DNA from: Clostridia bacterium
Lineage (GTDB): Bacteria; Bacillota; Clostridia; Christensenellales; Borkfalkiaceae
DNA length: 64,000 nt
Reading direction: 5' to 3'
Assembly: GCA_017502525.1 (NCBI GenBank)
Contig: JAFVUV010000011.1
Coordinates: 60,685-124,684, forward strand
Positions 8,396 through 17,482 of this stretch are shown here, piece by piece. The notes under the pieces were generated by a model. The model saw only the letters and a list, made by a program, of their open reading frames with translations, had not been told where the DNA came from and did not search any database. The position numbers and the translations under genes are program-made. Every line of letters starts with the position of its first letter. Position 1 is the stretch's first letter.

Positions 8396-8917
8396 TTAAG
8401 AATTTACTCGTCTTATCGTCGACAAAAGTGAAGTCAAGCGATTTTCTGAAAAGTATGGTAAAATCTTATCGTTAGAGTCGGTAAAGCGTAAATATGTTTT
8501 CTTTACATACTTATCAGGGTTGCCATATTGAACAACGTATCGAAGTCCAAAAGCAAATTCTTTTAAGCCAAAAAGCCTTTCAAGTGGTGCGTTCCACCCT
8601 TGCAGAACGTTATCGCTTCCGTGCAAAATAAATATCGAACGGGTTTGTTTTTCATCATACTTTCGTTGATATTTTATAACGCTTTCTAACAGTTTTAACC
8701 CTTCGCCTAAATTCGGGTTGCCGTTTGTTGTTATTCTCTTAAAAGGCTCAATGATTTTTGCTTTGTCGTTATAACCGATTATATGTAGTTTTGCCCTGCC
8801 TTTCTCAAAGTTCAATGCTCGTGAATATTTGTTAAGAATAGTTTGTAATTTTTCTTTGTTCCTTTGCATTCTAAACGAAGTATCAACAAGTATATATATG
8901 TTTGTGATTTGTTTCAT
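8396..8917 (-). CDS. vWA-domain protein (TerY-like) with altered MIDAS motif
   Basis: A 173-residue protein that is essentially one von Willebrand factor A domain. The first strand and metal site read NIYILVDTSFRM (residues 6-17). Later elements include GEGLKLLESVIKY (comparable with the TxLxxAL element) and RSIFILHGSDN (comparable with the IVLLTDG strand). The usual MIDAS is DxSxS; here it is D12-T-S14-F-R16, so the second Ser is replaced by Arg and metal binding may be lost. TerY-like vWA proteins act in cytoplasmic stress or phosphorylation complexes, but no partner genes are visible here. A GGAG site precedes the ATG. Confidence 0.65.
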   Translation of the reverse strand: MKQITNIYILVDTSFRMQRNKEKLQTILNKYSRALNFEKGRAKLHIIGYNDKAKIIEPFKRITTNGNPNLGEGLKLLESVIKYQRKYDEKQTRSIFILHGSDNVLQGWNAPLERLFGLKEFAFGLRYVVQYGNPDKYVKKTYLRFTDSNDKILPYFSENRLTSLLSTIRRVNS

Positions 8918-8949
8918 AGTAGTTCTCCTTTTTTGTATTTAAAATGAAA

Positions 8950-8977
8950 AAAGGCACTTGGTTTTGTCAAGTGCCGA
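8950..8977 (-). terminator. Hairpin upstream of the vWA gene
   Basis: GGCACTTG and CAAGTGCC form a perfect 8-bp stem around a short loop, with an A-rich plus-strand flank that gives T residues on the minus strand. It would end minus-strand transcripts arriving from the tRNA region before the vWA gene. Confidence 0.6.
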
Positions 8978-9085
8978 AAATAGAGCCGAGCGTTCCCGCT
9001 CCACCCCCGAATAATAGTTTTTGCCGAATTTAGTTATTTATTAACCCCTTTCGGGGCAGGGAATTGTTTTGCATTTCCACTAAAC

Positions 9086-9240
9086 CCACTTTTACCACCG
9101 AGTTTATGTGTATGGCTTATAAAAGCGGGGCGTTTTTACCACCGTTTCCACTTATTCCACTGTTTTTGTATATGTGCCTTATATAAAAGTTTCCACCTTT
9201 TCCACTTTTACCACCGAAAAAGTATATGCTCCCTTATAGA
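9086..9240. repeat. Cluster of imperfect direct repeats (TTTTACCACCG units)
   Basis: The unit TTTTACCACCG occurs at about 9090-9100, 9134-9144 and 9207-9216. It is followed by variable spacers that end in TATATG or TTATGTG and then CTTATA/AAAG-like blocks, and shorter TTTCCAC words lie between the copies. No convincing gene covers the region; on the minus strand it could be read as Gly-rich codons but without a start. The arrangement is iteron-like, but no replication initiator gene is nearby, so the role is unknown. Confidence 0.5.
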
Positions 9241-9372
9241 CAAGGGGCGTAAAAAACGTGTTTATTGTTGCTCTTGGGGTAGTCTATTTTTCATTTTCCA
9301 GATTTTTGATTTTTAGAACATAGAAAAAACCCTTAAACGTCTATTGCAAAAGCAAATGTTTAAGGGTGATGG

Positions 9373-9448
9373 TGGTGTACCCGCCGAGACTCGAACTCGG
9401 AACGGTGCCGTCGGAGGGCACTGTTTTATCCAATTAGACTACGGATAC
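9373..9448 (-). tRNA. tRNA-Arg (anticodon CCG)
   Basis: The minus strand folds into a cloverleaf: acceptor GTATCCG / CGGGTAC with one G-T pair, anticodon stem GTGCC / GGCAC with loop CTCCGAC (anticodon CCG, reading CGG), T-arm CCGAG-TTCGAGT-CTCGG and an encoded CCA end. The D-stem has a C-A mismatch (GTCT against AAAC), which is unusual and might weaken function. It is the intact copy of a duplicated pair. Confidence 0.8.
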
Positions 9449-9611
9449 GGGAAAATGAAATTATATGACCTTGATAAACAAGGGTTATAAAAAACGTGTT
9501 TACTGTCGCTCTTGGGGTAGTCCGTGATTTAATCTTGCGAATTTTTATTTTTAAGATTAAGGAAAAGTTAGACTATACCTTATATAATAGAGCGACGTTG
9601 TGGGTATATTT

Positions 9612-9686
9612 CGGGTTCAGGCCGGGATTCGAACTCGGAACGGCGCCGTCGGAGGGCACTGTTTTATCCAATTAGACTACGGGTGC
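9612..9686 (-). pseudogene. tRNA-Arg (CCG) copy with broken acceptor and T stems
   Basis: The 5' half matches the tRNA-Arg at 9373-9448 (same D-arm and CTCCGAC anticodon loop), with a 5' acceptor strand GCACCCG. The 3' part reads CCCGGCCTGAACC, which cannot pair with GCACCCG, and the T-stem has a mismatch. No CCA end is positioned correctly. It looks like a duplicate whose 3' end was replaced, perhaps by recombination with another tRNA, since GTTCGAATCCCGG is a common tRNA T-arm. Confidence 0.65.
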
Positions 9687-9689
9687 ATA

Positions 9690-9719
9690 ACTGCCGCTCA
9701 AAAGATTTTAAGCGGCAGT
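9690..9719 (-). terminator. Terminator after the CNNM-type gene
   Basis: ACTGCCGCT and AGCGGCAGT form a 9-bp stem just past the minus-strand gene that ends at 9729. Confidence 0.65.
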
Positions 9720-9728
9720 AAAATTTAA

Positions 9729-11051
9729 TTATTCTTCTTGGTTTTCTTCTTCTTTGTCGTTTACGGTTACTTTTATTTGCAATACTTTCTTAACCGTGGA
9801 CTTCATTACTTCAACGTCAAGATTTTTGTGGCTAAACTTTTTGCCTGCGTGGGGAATTTCTTCAACCTTTTCTATTACCCAACCGCTGACCGTACTAGCC
9901 TCAAAATTATCTTCCTCGCCCTCTAGCCCTAAATATTCAAAAGCGTCTGATATGGGCGCGTTTCCGTCGATAACGAAAACGTTTTCAGATATATCCTTAA
10001 AGTAGTTTATTACTTCGTCGTGTTCGTCGTAAATTTCACCAACAAGTTCTTCTAAAATATCTTCTAAGGTTATCATACCAAGCGTTCCGCCGTATTCGTC
10101 TAAAACAACTGCGATATGTACTTTCTTCTTTTGAAGTTGACGGAGCAGGTCGGAAATTTTAATATGTTCGGTGGTATAGAAAGCGTTTTGCATAATACCG
10201 TCTATACCCTTTTTGCCTTTCAAATACGCACAGTAGAAGTCCTTTTGGTGAATAGTTCCGATTATCGTATCAACGCTATCTTTATACACAGGCAAGCGCG
10301 AATAACCTTCGTTATCGAAAACTTTTCTAATCTCGTCCATAGTCGACGCAACGTCAACCGCAACGATATTTACCCTTGGAACTAAAATGTCGCCGACTTC
10401 TAAGTCGTCAAACTCTATAACCGAACGGATAAGTTTTGTTTCTTCGGTTTTAAGCGTGCCGTCTTCTTCAGCCTCTTCAACGATAGTCATTATCTCTTCT
10501 TCGGTAACGACTTCGGCATTTTTAAGGCGGAAAATCTTAGCGAGTAGCCATTTCCAACCGCCAAAAATCATATTTAGCGGATAGAAAATATAATAGAAAA
10601 ATTTTATGAGTGGATAAAACGCCATCGCAAATTTTTCAGGATAAGTTTTTGCAAGGAACTTTGGTGTAATTTCACCAAAAATCAAAATCGCAATAGTCAT
10701 TACCGCGGTTGATACTAAGGCCGACGTAGCGCTATCAACAATCAACTGCGCAAAGAATAACGTTGCCAAAGTCGACGCGGAAAGATTGACGATATTGTTA
10801 CCTATAAGCACGGTGCTTATAAACTTATCGTAGTTAGTTTCAGCAAGGTCAAGAACTTTTTTTGCTTTCTTATCCCCGTTTGAAACGAGTGTGCGAAGTT
10901 TTATTCTGCTTGCGCACGAGTAAGCGGTCTCCGTAGATGAAAAGAAACCTGACATTATTACCAATGCAATAATTGCAATAAATAGCCCCGTATTAAAGGG
11001 AGTTCCTGCTAGTAATAACGTTTGCAACGGAACAGAGCCGTCTGATGGCAT
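9729..11051 (-). CDS. CNNM/CorC-family (HlyC/CorC-like) membrane protein with CBS domains
   Basis: A 440-residue membrane protein of the hemolysin C/CorC/CNNM family, linked to Mg2+ or Co2+ transport. Residues about 18-165 form the DUF21 membrane domain, with the typical SGFFSSTETAYSCASRIKL after the first helix and helices near 60-85, 90-115 and 140-165. A pair of CBS domains follows (LVPRVNIVAVDVASTMDE and LVGEIYDEHDE are family hallmarks, about residues 220-345). The last part, from about 350, is the CorC/HlyC C-terminal domain (VIDGNAPISDAFEYLGL). Length is normal. It is a single gene with its own terminator at 9690-9719. Confidence 0.92.
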   Translation of the reverse strand: MPSDGSVPLQTLLLAGTPFNTGLFIAIIALVIMSGFFSSTETAYSCASRIKLRTLVSNGDKKAKKVLDLAETNYDKFISTVLIGNNIVNLSASTLATLFFAQLIVDSATSALVSTAVMTIAILIFGEITPKFLAKTYPEKFAMAFYPLIKFFYYIFYPLNMIFGGWKWLLAKIFRLKNAEVVTEEEIMTIVEEAEEDGTLKTEETKLIRSVIEFDDLEVGDILVPRVNIVAVDVASTMDEIRKVFDNEGYSRLPVYKDSVDTIIGTIHQKDFYCAYLKGKKGIDGIMQNAFYTTEHIKISDLLRQLQKKKVHIAVVLDEYGGTLGMITLEDILEELVGEIYDEHDEVINYFKDISENVFVIDGNAPISDAFEYLGLEGEEDNFEASTVSGWVIEKVEEIPHAGKKFSHKNLDVEVMKSTVKKVLQIKVTVNDKEEENQEE

Positions 11052-11211
11052 AAAATCCTCCTATAAAAAGAAATTGTTTTATTGTATGCAGTCGCATACT
11101 TGTATAGCATTGTATCACAAAAATATCGTTTAAATCAATAAAATTATAGGGTTTTTACTTAATTTTGCTCGTACGCGCGAAATATTTTCAATTAAACGGT
11201 CAATCCGTTGA

Positions 11212-12336
<1,125 letters not shown>

Positions 12337-12361
12337 CGACAAAATTTTTTAATAGCAACTT

Positions 12362-12393
12362 AACACCCCCTGCTTAACAAAGCAGGGGGTGTT
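12362..12393. terminator. Bidirectional terminator between mnmA and upp
   Basis: A perfect 13-bp stem (AACACCCCCTGCT / AGCAGGGGGTGTT) lies between two converging genes. A T-rich tail follows on the plus strand. Confidence 0.9.
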
Positions 12394-12415
12394 GCTTCTT
12401 TTGTTTTTCTTTAGT

Positions 12416-13051
12416 TTATTTCGTGCCGAAGATACGGTCGCCCGCGTCGCCAAGACCAGGTAATATGTAACCGTGTTCGTTTAAGCAACGGTCCAAAGTA
12501 GAAATAAATATATCTACGTCGGGGTGCTCGTCAGCAACCTTTTTAACCCCTTCGGGCGCAGCGATTATAGATAAAAGTTTTATCTTTTTGCAACCGCGTT
12601 TTTTGAGCATTTTGATTGCGTCGGCAGCGCTACCGCCAGTCGCAAGCATCGGGTCAACAACCATAACGACTTTTTCTTCAATCCCCACGGGAAGTTTGCA
12701 ATAATATTCTTCCGGTTCTAAAGTTTCTTCGTTACGGTATAAACCGATATGCCCAACCTTTGCCGCTGGGAACAAAGAAAGTATTCCGTCAACCATACCG
12801 AGCCCTGCACGCAAGATAGGTACGATTGCGATAGAGTTTTCTTTAACTACCGTTTGCTTTACCTTTTCTAATGGCGTTTCAACTTCAATTTCTTGAGTGG
12901 GAACGTCCTTAAAACTTTCGTACGCCATCAAAGTTGCAATTTCTTTTATGATTTCACGGAATTGTTTCGTATCCGTTTCTTTGTTTCTTATAATGGCAAG
13001 TTTGTGCCTTATAAGTGGGTGGTCTAAAATATGAACTTTATTGTTTTCCAT
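12416..13051 (-). CDS. upp: Uracil phosphoribosyltransferase
   Basis: It converts uracil and PRPP to UMP in pyrimidine salvage. The PRPP loop is [13 protein letters not shown] near residue 128, and the C-terminal signature [17 protein letters not shown] is intact. Length is normal at about 211 aa. I choose ATG 13051 ([12 protein letters not shown]), with AAGGA six bases before it; a TTG two codons upstream is also in frame. It lies 16 bases after the uraA stop, so the permease and enzyme form a uracil uptake and salvage operon. Confidence 0.97.
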   Translation of the reverse strand: MENNKVHILDHPLIRHKLAIIRNKETDTKQFREIIKEIATLMAYESFKDVPTQEIEVETPLEKVKQTVVKENSIAIVPILRAGLGMVDGILSLFPAAKVGHIGLYRNEETLEPEEYYCKLPVGIEEKVVMVVDPMLATGGSAADAIKMLKKRGCKKIKLLSIIAAPEGVKKVADEHPDVDIFISTLDRCLNEHGYILPGLGDAGDRIFGTK

Positions 13052-13067
13052 AATCAATCCTTAAAAA

Positions 13068-14462
13068 TTATTCAGCGTCTTTTTCTTCAATTTCTTCTTT
13101 TTTGCTAGCCTTTGAAGTAATTAGGTTAACAATAATACCGAGAATGAGTGCAACGGCAACAGATTTTAGCGGAATAATACCGAACGTTAATGCCATACCG
13201 CCAACACCTGCAATCAATATAACTGATACTGTGAAAAGATTATTATTTTTGTTAAGGTCTACTTTTTGAATCATCTTCAAGCCTGATACAGCAATAAACC
13301 CATAGAGCGCAAAGCAAACGCCGCCCATTACACAGTTAGGAATAGTTCTAAGCAAGATTACAAACGGTGCAAAGAAAGCCGACACGATACAAATGATTGC
13401 AGCTGTTAAAATAGTTACTACTGATGCATTTCCAGAAATAGCAACGCAACCAACAGATTCACCGTAAGTGGTGTTAGGACAACCGCCGAAGAACGCGCCC
13501 ACCATAGAGCCTACGCCGTCGCCAAGAAGAGTTCTATGAAGGCCAGGGTCTTTAGTAAGGTCGGTTCCGATAATTGAAGAAATGTTTTTGTGGTCAGCAA
13601 GGTGTTCTGCAAAAACGACGAACGCCACGGGAACGTATGCAGATAAAATACCAACAAAGTAAGTTGCCGTAAAGGTTGGGTCAGAAAATCCCGAAAATGC
13701 AGTAATGAAAGCAAAGTTAGGAATCCACGCATCTAGAGAAGTGATTTCTGCAAAAATACTGAAATTGATAATAACAAGTTCAGGAACTTTTGCTAATATG
13801 CCGATTAAAGTAAAGATTGTTGCAGCAACGTATCCCGCACCAATACCGATAATAAACGGAATCATCTTCATCATTTTTTTGCCGTAAACTGAGCAAATAA
13901 TAACAGTCAAAAGAGTAATTAAGCCACAAACAAGACTTACTGTGCTCGTACCGTTCATAACCCAAGCAGAATTTCCAGAGTCCCAAACAGCGCCTTTAAC
14001 GATATCGTTTACAGCGTTAACTGAAAGAGATAAACCTATAATAGCAACGGTCGGTCCAATAACTGCGGCAGGCATAACTTTGTCTATCCATTTAACACCC
14101 ACATACTTAACAACGATAGCAATTATAACGTAAGCCAACCCCGCCAAAAATGCACCAATAATTAAACCAAGGTAGCCAACGCTCATTGCAACGCCGCCGC
14201 CAAAAGCAGCGAACATAGGCGTAATAAACGCAAATGACGAGCCTAAGAACACGGGGCTTTTAAATTTAGTGAACAATAAATAAACTAGCGTACCTACGCC
14301 CGCACCGAATAATGCTGCAGATTGACTCATTCCGTTGCCTACGATAGCAGGAACTAAAATGGTTGCTGCCAAAATTGCAAGCACTTGTTGGAAAGCAAAC
14401 ACTAAAGTTTTAACTAAACCCGGTTTGTCTTTCACACCGTAAACTAAGTTAACGTTTTTCAT
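13068..14462 (-). CDS. uraA: Uracil permease (NCS2 / UraA family)
   Basis: A 464-residue polytopic membrane protein with the NCS2 layout of about 14 transmembrane segments. Family features include LAATILVPAIVGNGMSQ near residue 34, GSSFAFITPMFAAFG near 75 and the conserved GVGSMVGAFFGGCPNTTYGE stretch near 315, which carries the substrate-site residues. It imports uracil, which Upp then traps as UMP; upp follows directly. A leader peptide and terminator-like hairpin upstream (14495-14604) suggest attenuation control. Confidence 0.95.
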   Translation of the reverse strand: MKNVNLVYGVKDKPGLVKTLVFAFQQVLAILAATILVPAIVGNGMSQSAALFGAGVGTLVYLLFTKFKSPVFLGSSFAFITPMFAAFGGGVAMSVGYLGLIIGAFLAGLAYVIIAIVVKYVGVKWIDKVMPAAVIGPTVAIIGLSLSVNAVNDIVKGAVWDSGNSAWVMNGTSTVSLVCGLITLLTVIICSVYGKKMMKMIPFIIGIGAGYVAATIFTLIGILAKVPELVIINFSIFAEITSLDAWIPNFAFITAFSGFSDPTFTATYFVGILSAYVPVAFVVFAEHLADHKNISSIIGTDLTKDPGLHRTLLGDGVGSMVGAFFGGCPNTTYGESVGCVAISGNASVVTILTAAIICIVSAFFAPFVILLRTIPNCVMGGVCFALYGFIAVSGLKMIQKVDLNKNNNLFTVSVILIAGVGGMALTFGIIPLKSVAVALILGIIVNLITSKASKKEEIEEKDAE

Positions 14463-14494
14463 TTGTGAATTCCCCCAAAAAATTTTTTACTAAT

Positions 14495-14522
14495 AAAAAA
14501 ATGAAGTTATTTAAACTTCATT
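14495..14522 (-). terminator. Attenuator-like terminator upstream of uraA
   Basis: On the minus strand AATGAAGTT-TAAAT-AACTTCATT is followed by six or seven T residues and lies between the leader peptide gene (14533-14604) and the uraA start at 14462. A terminator in front of the structural genes implies conditional readthrough. No PyrR-type anti-antiterminator sequence was recognised. Confidence 0.7.
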
Positions 14523-14532
14523 AGCTTATAAT

Positions 14533-14604
14533 TTAAAATTTTAGATAATACGACAAGGAGCTTTTATAAGTTCTATACGCTTTTACAAAAGCAAATCCTT
14601 TCAT
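14533..14604 (-). CDS. Putative leader peptide of the uraA-upp operon (23 aa)
   Basis: ATG at 14604 with GGGAGAAA eleven bases upstream opens a 23-codon frame (MKGFAFVKAYRTYKSSLSYY...) that stops at 14533, just 11 bases before a terminator hairpin. The codons are U-rich and the peptide is rich in Phe, Tyr and Lys. The order of leader frame, hairpin with T-run and pyrimidine transporter resembles translation-coupled attenuation such as pyrBI of enterobacteria, where low UTP slows polymerase at U-runs. The structure is seen in the sequence; the regulation is inference. Confidence 0.55.
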   Translation of the reverse strand: MKGFAFVKAYRTYKSSLSYYLKF

Positions 14605-14765
14605 ACGTAATTTCTCCCTTTCCATATCTATTTTATTATAACAAACAAAAAAGAAAATTTCAATACTTTCTTAAAATTTTTCTTATTAAAAATTTATAAA
14701 ATTTTACCCTTTCCAAAAAACGTTTGAAAAGGGTATAGTTTTATTCAGTTGTACACGATTTTTGG

Positions 14766-15563
14766 TTAAACTACTCGCCTTGCCGTTATATAATAACCCC
14801 AACGCGTGTTTGAAATAGGCTCTATTACGGCGTGGTCGGTTGCCGTGTGTAAAATATAATTATTGCCAAAATATATTCCCACGTGTCCTATCCTTTCCAC
14901 ACCCGTTTTGTGCTGTCTTGACGCGTTAGTGAAAAACATTAAGTCGCCACGCTGTAGTTGACTTTTCTTTACTTCCACACCGTTGCTTGCTTGCGCGCGC
15001 GAAGTCACGTCTAACAACACGCCGTTAGATATATAGTATATATATTGTACTAAAGCCGAGCAATCGAATTCGCCTTGAACGAAGTTTGTGTTTAACTTAC
15101 CGTTCCCCCAATGGTAGCGCTGACTGCCCCAAACGTAAGGATAGCCCAAAAGTTCACTACCTACGCTAATCGCATTTTCAATATTGTCTTCGGCAGACTC
15201 AATCTCCATAACCGAACAATACTTTGAGTGGATATATGCCTTTTTTTGCTTAAAATTAGTTAAATAATAGTCGCCTTTTTTCTCAACAAGTTCAACTGCA
15301 TCGTTTTTATCTAAACTACCTAAAACTGCGCTTGAACCGTTAGGCGCACTACGCACCCTAAGCCCGTCCACCGTAGATATCAAATAATACTTTTTCTTTT
15401 TTTCCTCCTCTTCATCTTCCGGTGTTTCAGGGACTAACGGAAAATCAGGCAATACTTCACCACCGCCAGTCGTCGGCAAATCAATATTAGTGTCTTTTAC
15501 GGTGGTACAACCGCAAAAAGTAATAGTTAAAACCAAACACAAAACAAAAAATATTTTTTTCAT
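14766..15563 (-). CDS. SH3-domain NlpC/P60 peptidoglycan hydrolase, lipoprotein
   Basis: A 265-residue secreted cell-wall hydrolase. The lipoprotein signal ends in FCGC (Cys19), followed by an acidic linker with a run of Glu and Lys. A bacterial SH3 domain spans about residues 58-120 (STVDGLRVRSAPNGSSAVLG). The NlpC/P60 domain spans about 128-265, with catalytic Cys in GEFDCSALVQYIYY, His in RIGHVGIYFG and the third polar residue His in YILHTATDH. Such enzymes cleave D-Glu-diaminopimelate peptide bonds in the wall. It is a single gene that ends 200 bases from uraA's leader region. Confidence 0.9.
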   Translation of the reverse strand: MKKIFFVLCLVLTITFCGCTTVKDTNIDLPTTGGGEVLPDFPLVPETPEDEEEEKKKKYYLISTVDGLRVRSAPNGSSAVLGSLDKNDAVELVEKKGDYYLTNFKQKKAYIHSKYCSVMEIESAEDNIENAISVGSELLGYPYVWGSQRYHWGNGKLNTNFVQGEFDCSALVQYIYYISNGVLLDVTSRAQASNGVEVKKSQLQRGDLMFFTNASRQHKTGVERIGHVGIYFGNNYILHTATDHAVIEPISNTRWGYYITARRVV

Positions 15564-15623
15564 GATTTAATTATATATTATAATTAAAACACGGTCAATA
15601 GGAGGTTTTTGGCAAAAAACAAT

Positions 15624-15657
15624 CCGTCCCAAGCCAACAAATAATGGCTTGGGACGG
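15624..15657 (-). terminator. Terminator after the truncated MFS gene
   Basis: A perfect 13-bp stem (CCGTCCCAAGCCA / TGGCTTGGGACGG) is followed on the minus strand by T6. Confidence 0.85.
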
Positions 15658-15674
15658 TTTTTATCCAATGGTTA

Positions 15675-16442
15675 TTAAGTTTCTTCAAGGTGGATAGTAG
15701 TATTCTTTTTTGTTTTGAGTATAATCGCGTAAACTACAATTGCAAGTATCGGGAATATTGCCCCAGCCAACATTCCGACTTTTAATCCAAGTTGCGTTGC
15801 CGTTAAACCTAACTTGGTAGCAAGGTTAATCATACCGCTGTTCGTAGAAACCAAGTCCGTAACTACGCCCACCAACTGCGGACCAACGGACGCACCGAAA
15901 TCTCCCCCCGCCGCCATTATTGCATAAGTGAACACGCCACCCGTAGGCACTCTTATCGTGCTAACGACTAAACTACCCGGCCAAAGCATTGCAACGGTAA
16001 ACCCCGTAACCGCACAGCCGACTAAACCAACGATAGGTTGATTAATAAGTGCAACCACAAGATAACAACACGCCGAGCCGATTGCCGAAAGCAACAAAAC
16101 TTTTTCCACGTTTTTGCCAAACTTTGCATAAAGTGAACGCCCCAACCCCAAAAACACGGAGAATACCGCAACGCCCAAAATATCGCCCCAAACTTTTGGT
16201 ATTCCGAGCGCCTGTTCTAAATAACTTGACGCCCATTGCCCCATAGTACATTCACTTGCACCACCCAAAAAGATTGCAATAACGCACAACCAAAGTTGCT
16301 TTTGTTTTAATAATCGCATAACGCCAGAAACTTTTTTTGGCGTTTCCATTTTAGGCAACGTAGTTCCGTAAAACAAGAAAACAGACACTAGTGGAACAAG
16401 CGTAAAAATATACGCTAAACAAAGCCTGCCGATGCTTGCAAG
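15675..16442 (-). pseudogene. C-terminal half of an MFS transporter (truncated)
   Basis: The frame reads back from the stop at 15675 to an in-frame stop at 16443-16445, with about 256 sense codons and no ATG or ribosome-binding site at the proper place; the only near-start is a GTG at 16388. The readable product is the second half of a major facilitator protein: a helix (IGRLCLAYIFTLVPLVSVFL), a cytoplasmic linker, then about six helices including WASSYLEQALG and MAAGGDFGASVGPQLVGVV. Full MFS proteins have about 400 residues and 12 helices, so the N-terminal half is missing. The break lies next to the end of the SipW locus, which suggests that arrival of the island cut this gene. Confidence 0.75.
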
Positions 16443-16461
16443 CTAAATCAAGGCCTTAATC

Positions 16462-17391
16462 TTATATCATATTACCTATCCACGTCGCGTAATTAATATA
16501 GTAATAGTGATTTTCAATCAAATCAATCTCCGCTTTCCCTGAATACGTACTTTGTATTTCCCACATTTCAGTTGCCGTATTATATTCTAATGTCGTTCTA
16601 TAACAATCCACTTGCTCACCGTCATATGAAGATAAGCAATATTTGTCTTCATACGTATATAAGTAGAATGTAGTATCGTTTATATATCGATAAACGAAGG
16701 TCAAGCCTTCCGTAATTCCATTGCTTAAATGCTCCAAATTACCACCTTTAATCTTTGTATGGGGATACAAAATCTTTTCTTTTTTAATTGCCGCTTCAAC
16801 TTCTTCACCTTTTTGATTGTTATTTTTATCGTTTAATCCGTACCCCTTATTCAAGTCAACAAGGAAGGATGATAAAAATGTCTCGTAGTCGGTATTGTCT
16901 TCTTCACCCCAAAGATGAAAATGGAAATCTAATATGGATTGTAAACTTTCAGTAGTTGTTGGCGTGTAACCATTCTTGAATGCAAACGTTATGGTAAATT
17001 CAAGCGATTTATTCGCATCGATTCTTTGATATTTTTGCAATGTATGAGTAAAGGTTATGTTAGAATTCGTATATCCGCCGGCAATAGCCGCATCATATCC
17101 AATACTATCAAAAGCGTAATTATCAGGTGAATTATTATATAGCGTTATCGTTAGAGTTTTTGCGTCATTACTATTTGCTAAAACAACTTCACTATTTAAC
17201 ACGGTTGAAAAATAGGTGTTAATGGTAACGCCTTGCGCTTCGGAAACGTCTGAAATGAACACGCCTTTTTGCATGGAACCCGTGATAGTAGCTTCTAAAC
17301 TGATAGTAGAGCTTAGTTGTGCATACCCCACGCCAAGAGTTAAAATAGCAAGGGAGAGCAGTATATAAATCAAGCATTTAAATAAATTCAT
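16462..17391 (-). CDS. Secreted protein with SipW-dependent-type signal peptide (A)
   Basis: A 309-residue extracellular protein. The N-terminus is one hydrophobic helix ending in LGVGYAQLSSTISLEATITG, which is the SipW-dependent signal signature also seen in the proteins at 17483-18364 and 21310-21807. A beta-rich domain of about 120 residues follows (IDANKSLEFTITFAFKNGY), then a C-terminal region of about 150 residues rich in Lys, Asn and Tyr that I do not recognise. It is the last gene of the putative operon, 92 bases after the previous stop, with a GGGAGGG ribosome-binding site. It is probably a substrate of the signal peptidase at 20138-21253. Confidence 0.7.
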   Translation of the reverse strand: MNLFKCLIYILLSLAILTLGVGYAQLSSTISLEATITGSMQKGVFISDVSEAQGVTINTYFSTVLNSEVVLANSNDAKTLTITLYNNSPDNYAFDSIGYDAAIAGGYTNSNITFTHTLQKYQRIDANKSLEFTITFAFKNGYTPTTTESLQSILDFHFHLWGEEDNTDYETFLSSFLVDLNKGYGLNDKNNNQKGEEVEAAIKKEKILYPHTKIKGGNLEHLSNGITEGLTFVYRYINDTTFYLYTYEDKYCLSSYDGEQVDCYRTTLEYNTATEMWEIQSTYSGKAEIDLIENHYYYINYATWIGNMI

Positions 17392-17482
17392 ACACGCCCT
17401 CCCTTAATGTTTTTTCATTTAATTTGTATTGAAGTATTGTTATAACTCCTTTTATATAATATTTTTCAGCATAGTATTATAC

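Larger units (their letters stand above)
9236..9690. repeat. Tandem duplication of about 238 bp carrying tRNA-Arg
   Basis: A block including AAAAAACGTGTTTA and GCTCTTGGGGTAGTC occurs at about 9250-9283 and again at about 9489-9522, each followed by an AT-rich stretch and a minus-strand tRNA-Arg sequence. The two units are about 238 bases apart, so the tRNA and its downstream flank were duplicated in tandem. The copies have since diverged. Confidence 0.7.

Noticed and set aside
9086..9240. Repeat cluster considered as a CRISPR array
   Set aside because: Only three short imperfect units with uneven spacing and no cas genes.
16049..16246. Open frame on the plus strand opposite the MFS remnant
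   Set aside because: Shadow of the MFS frame, with no start signal.
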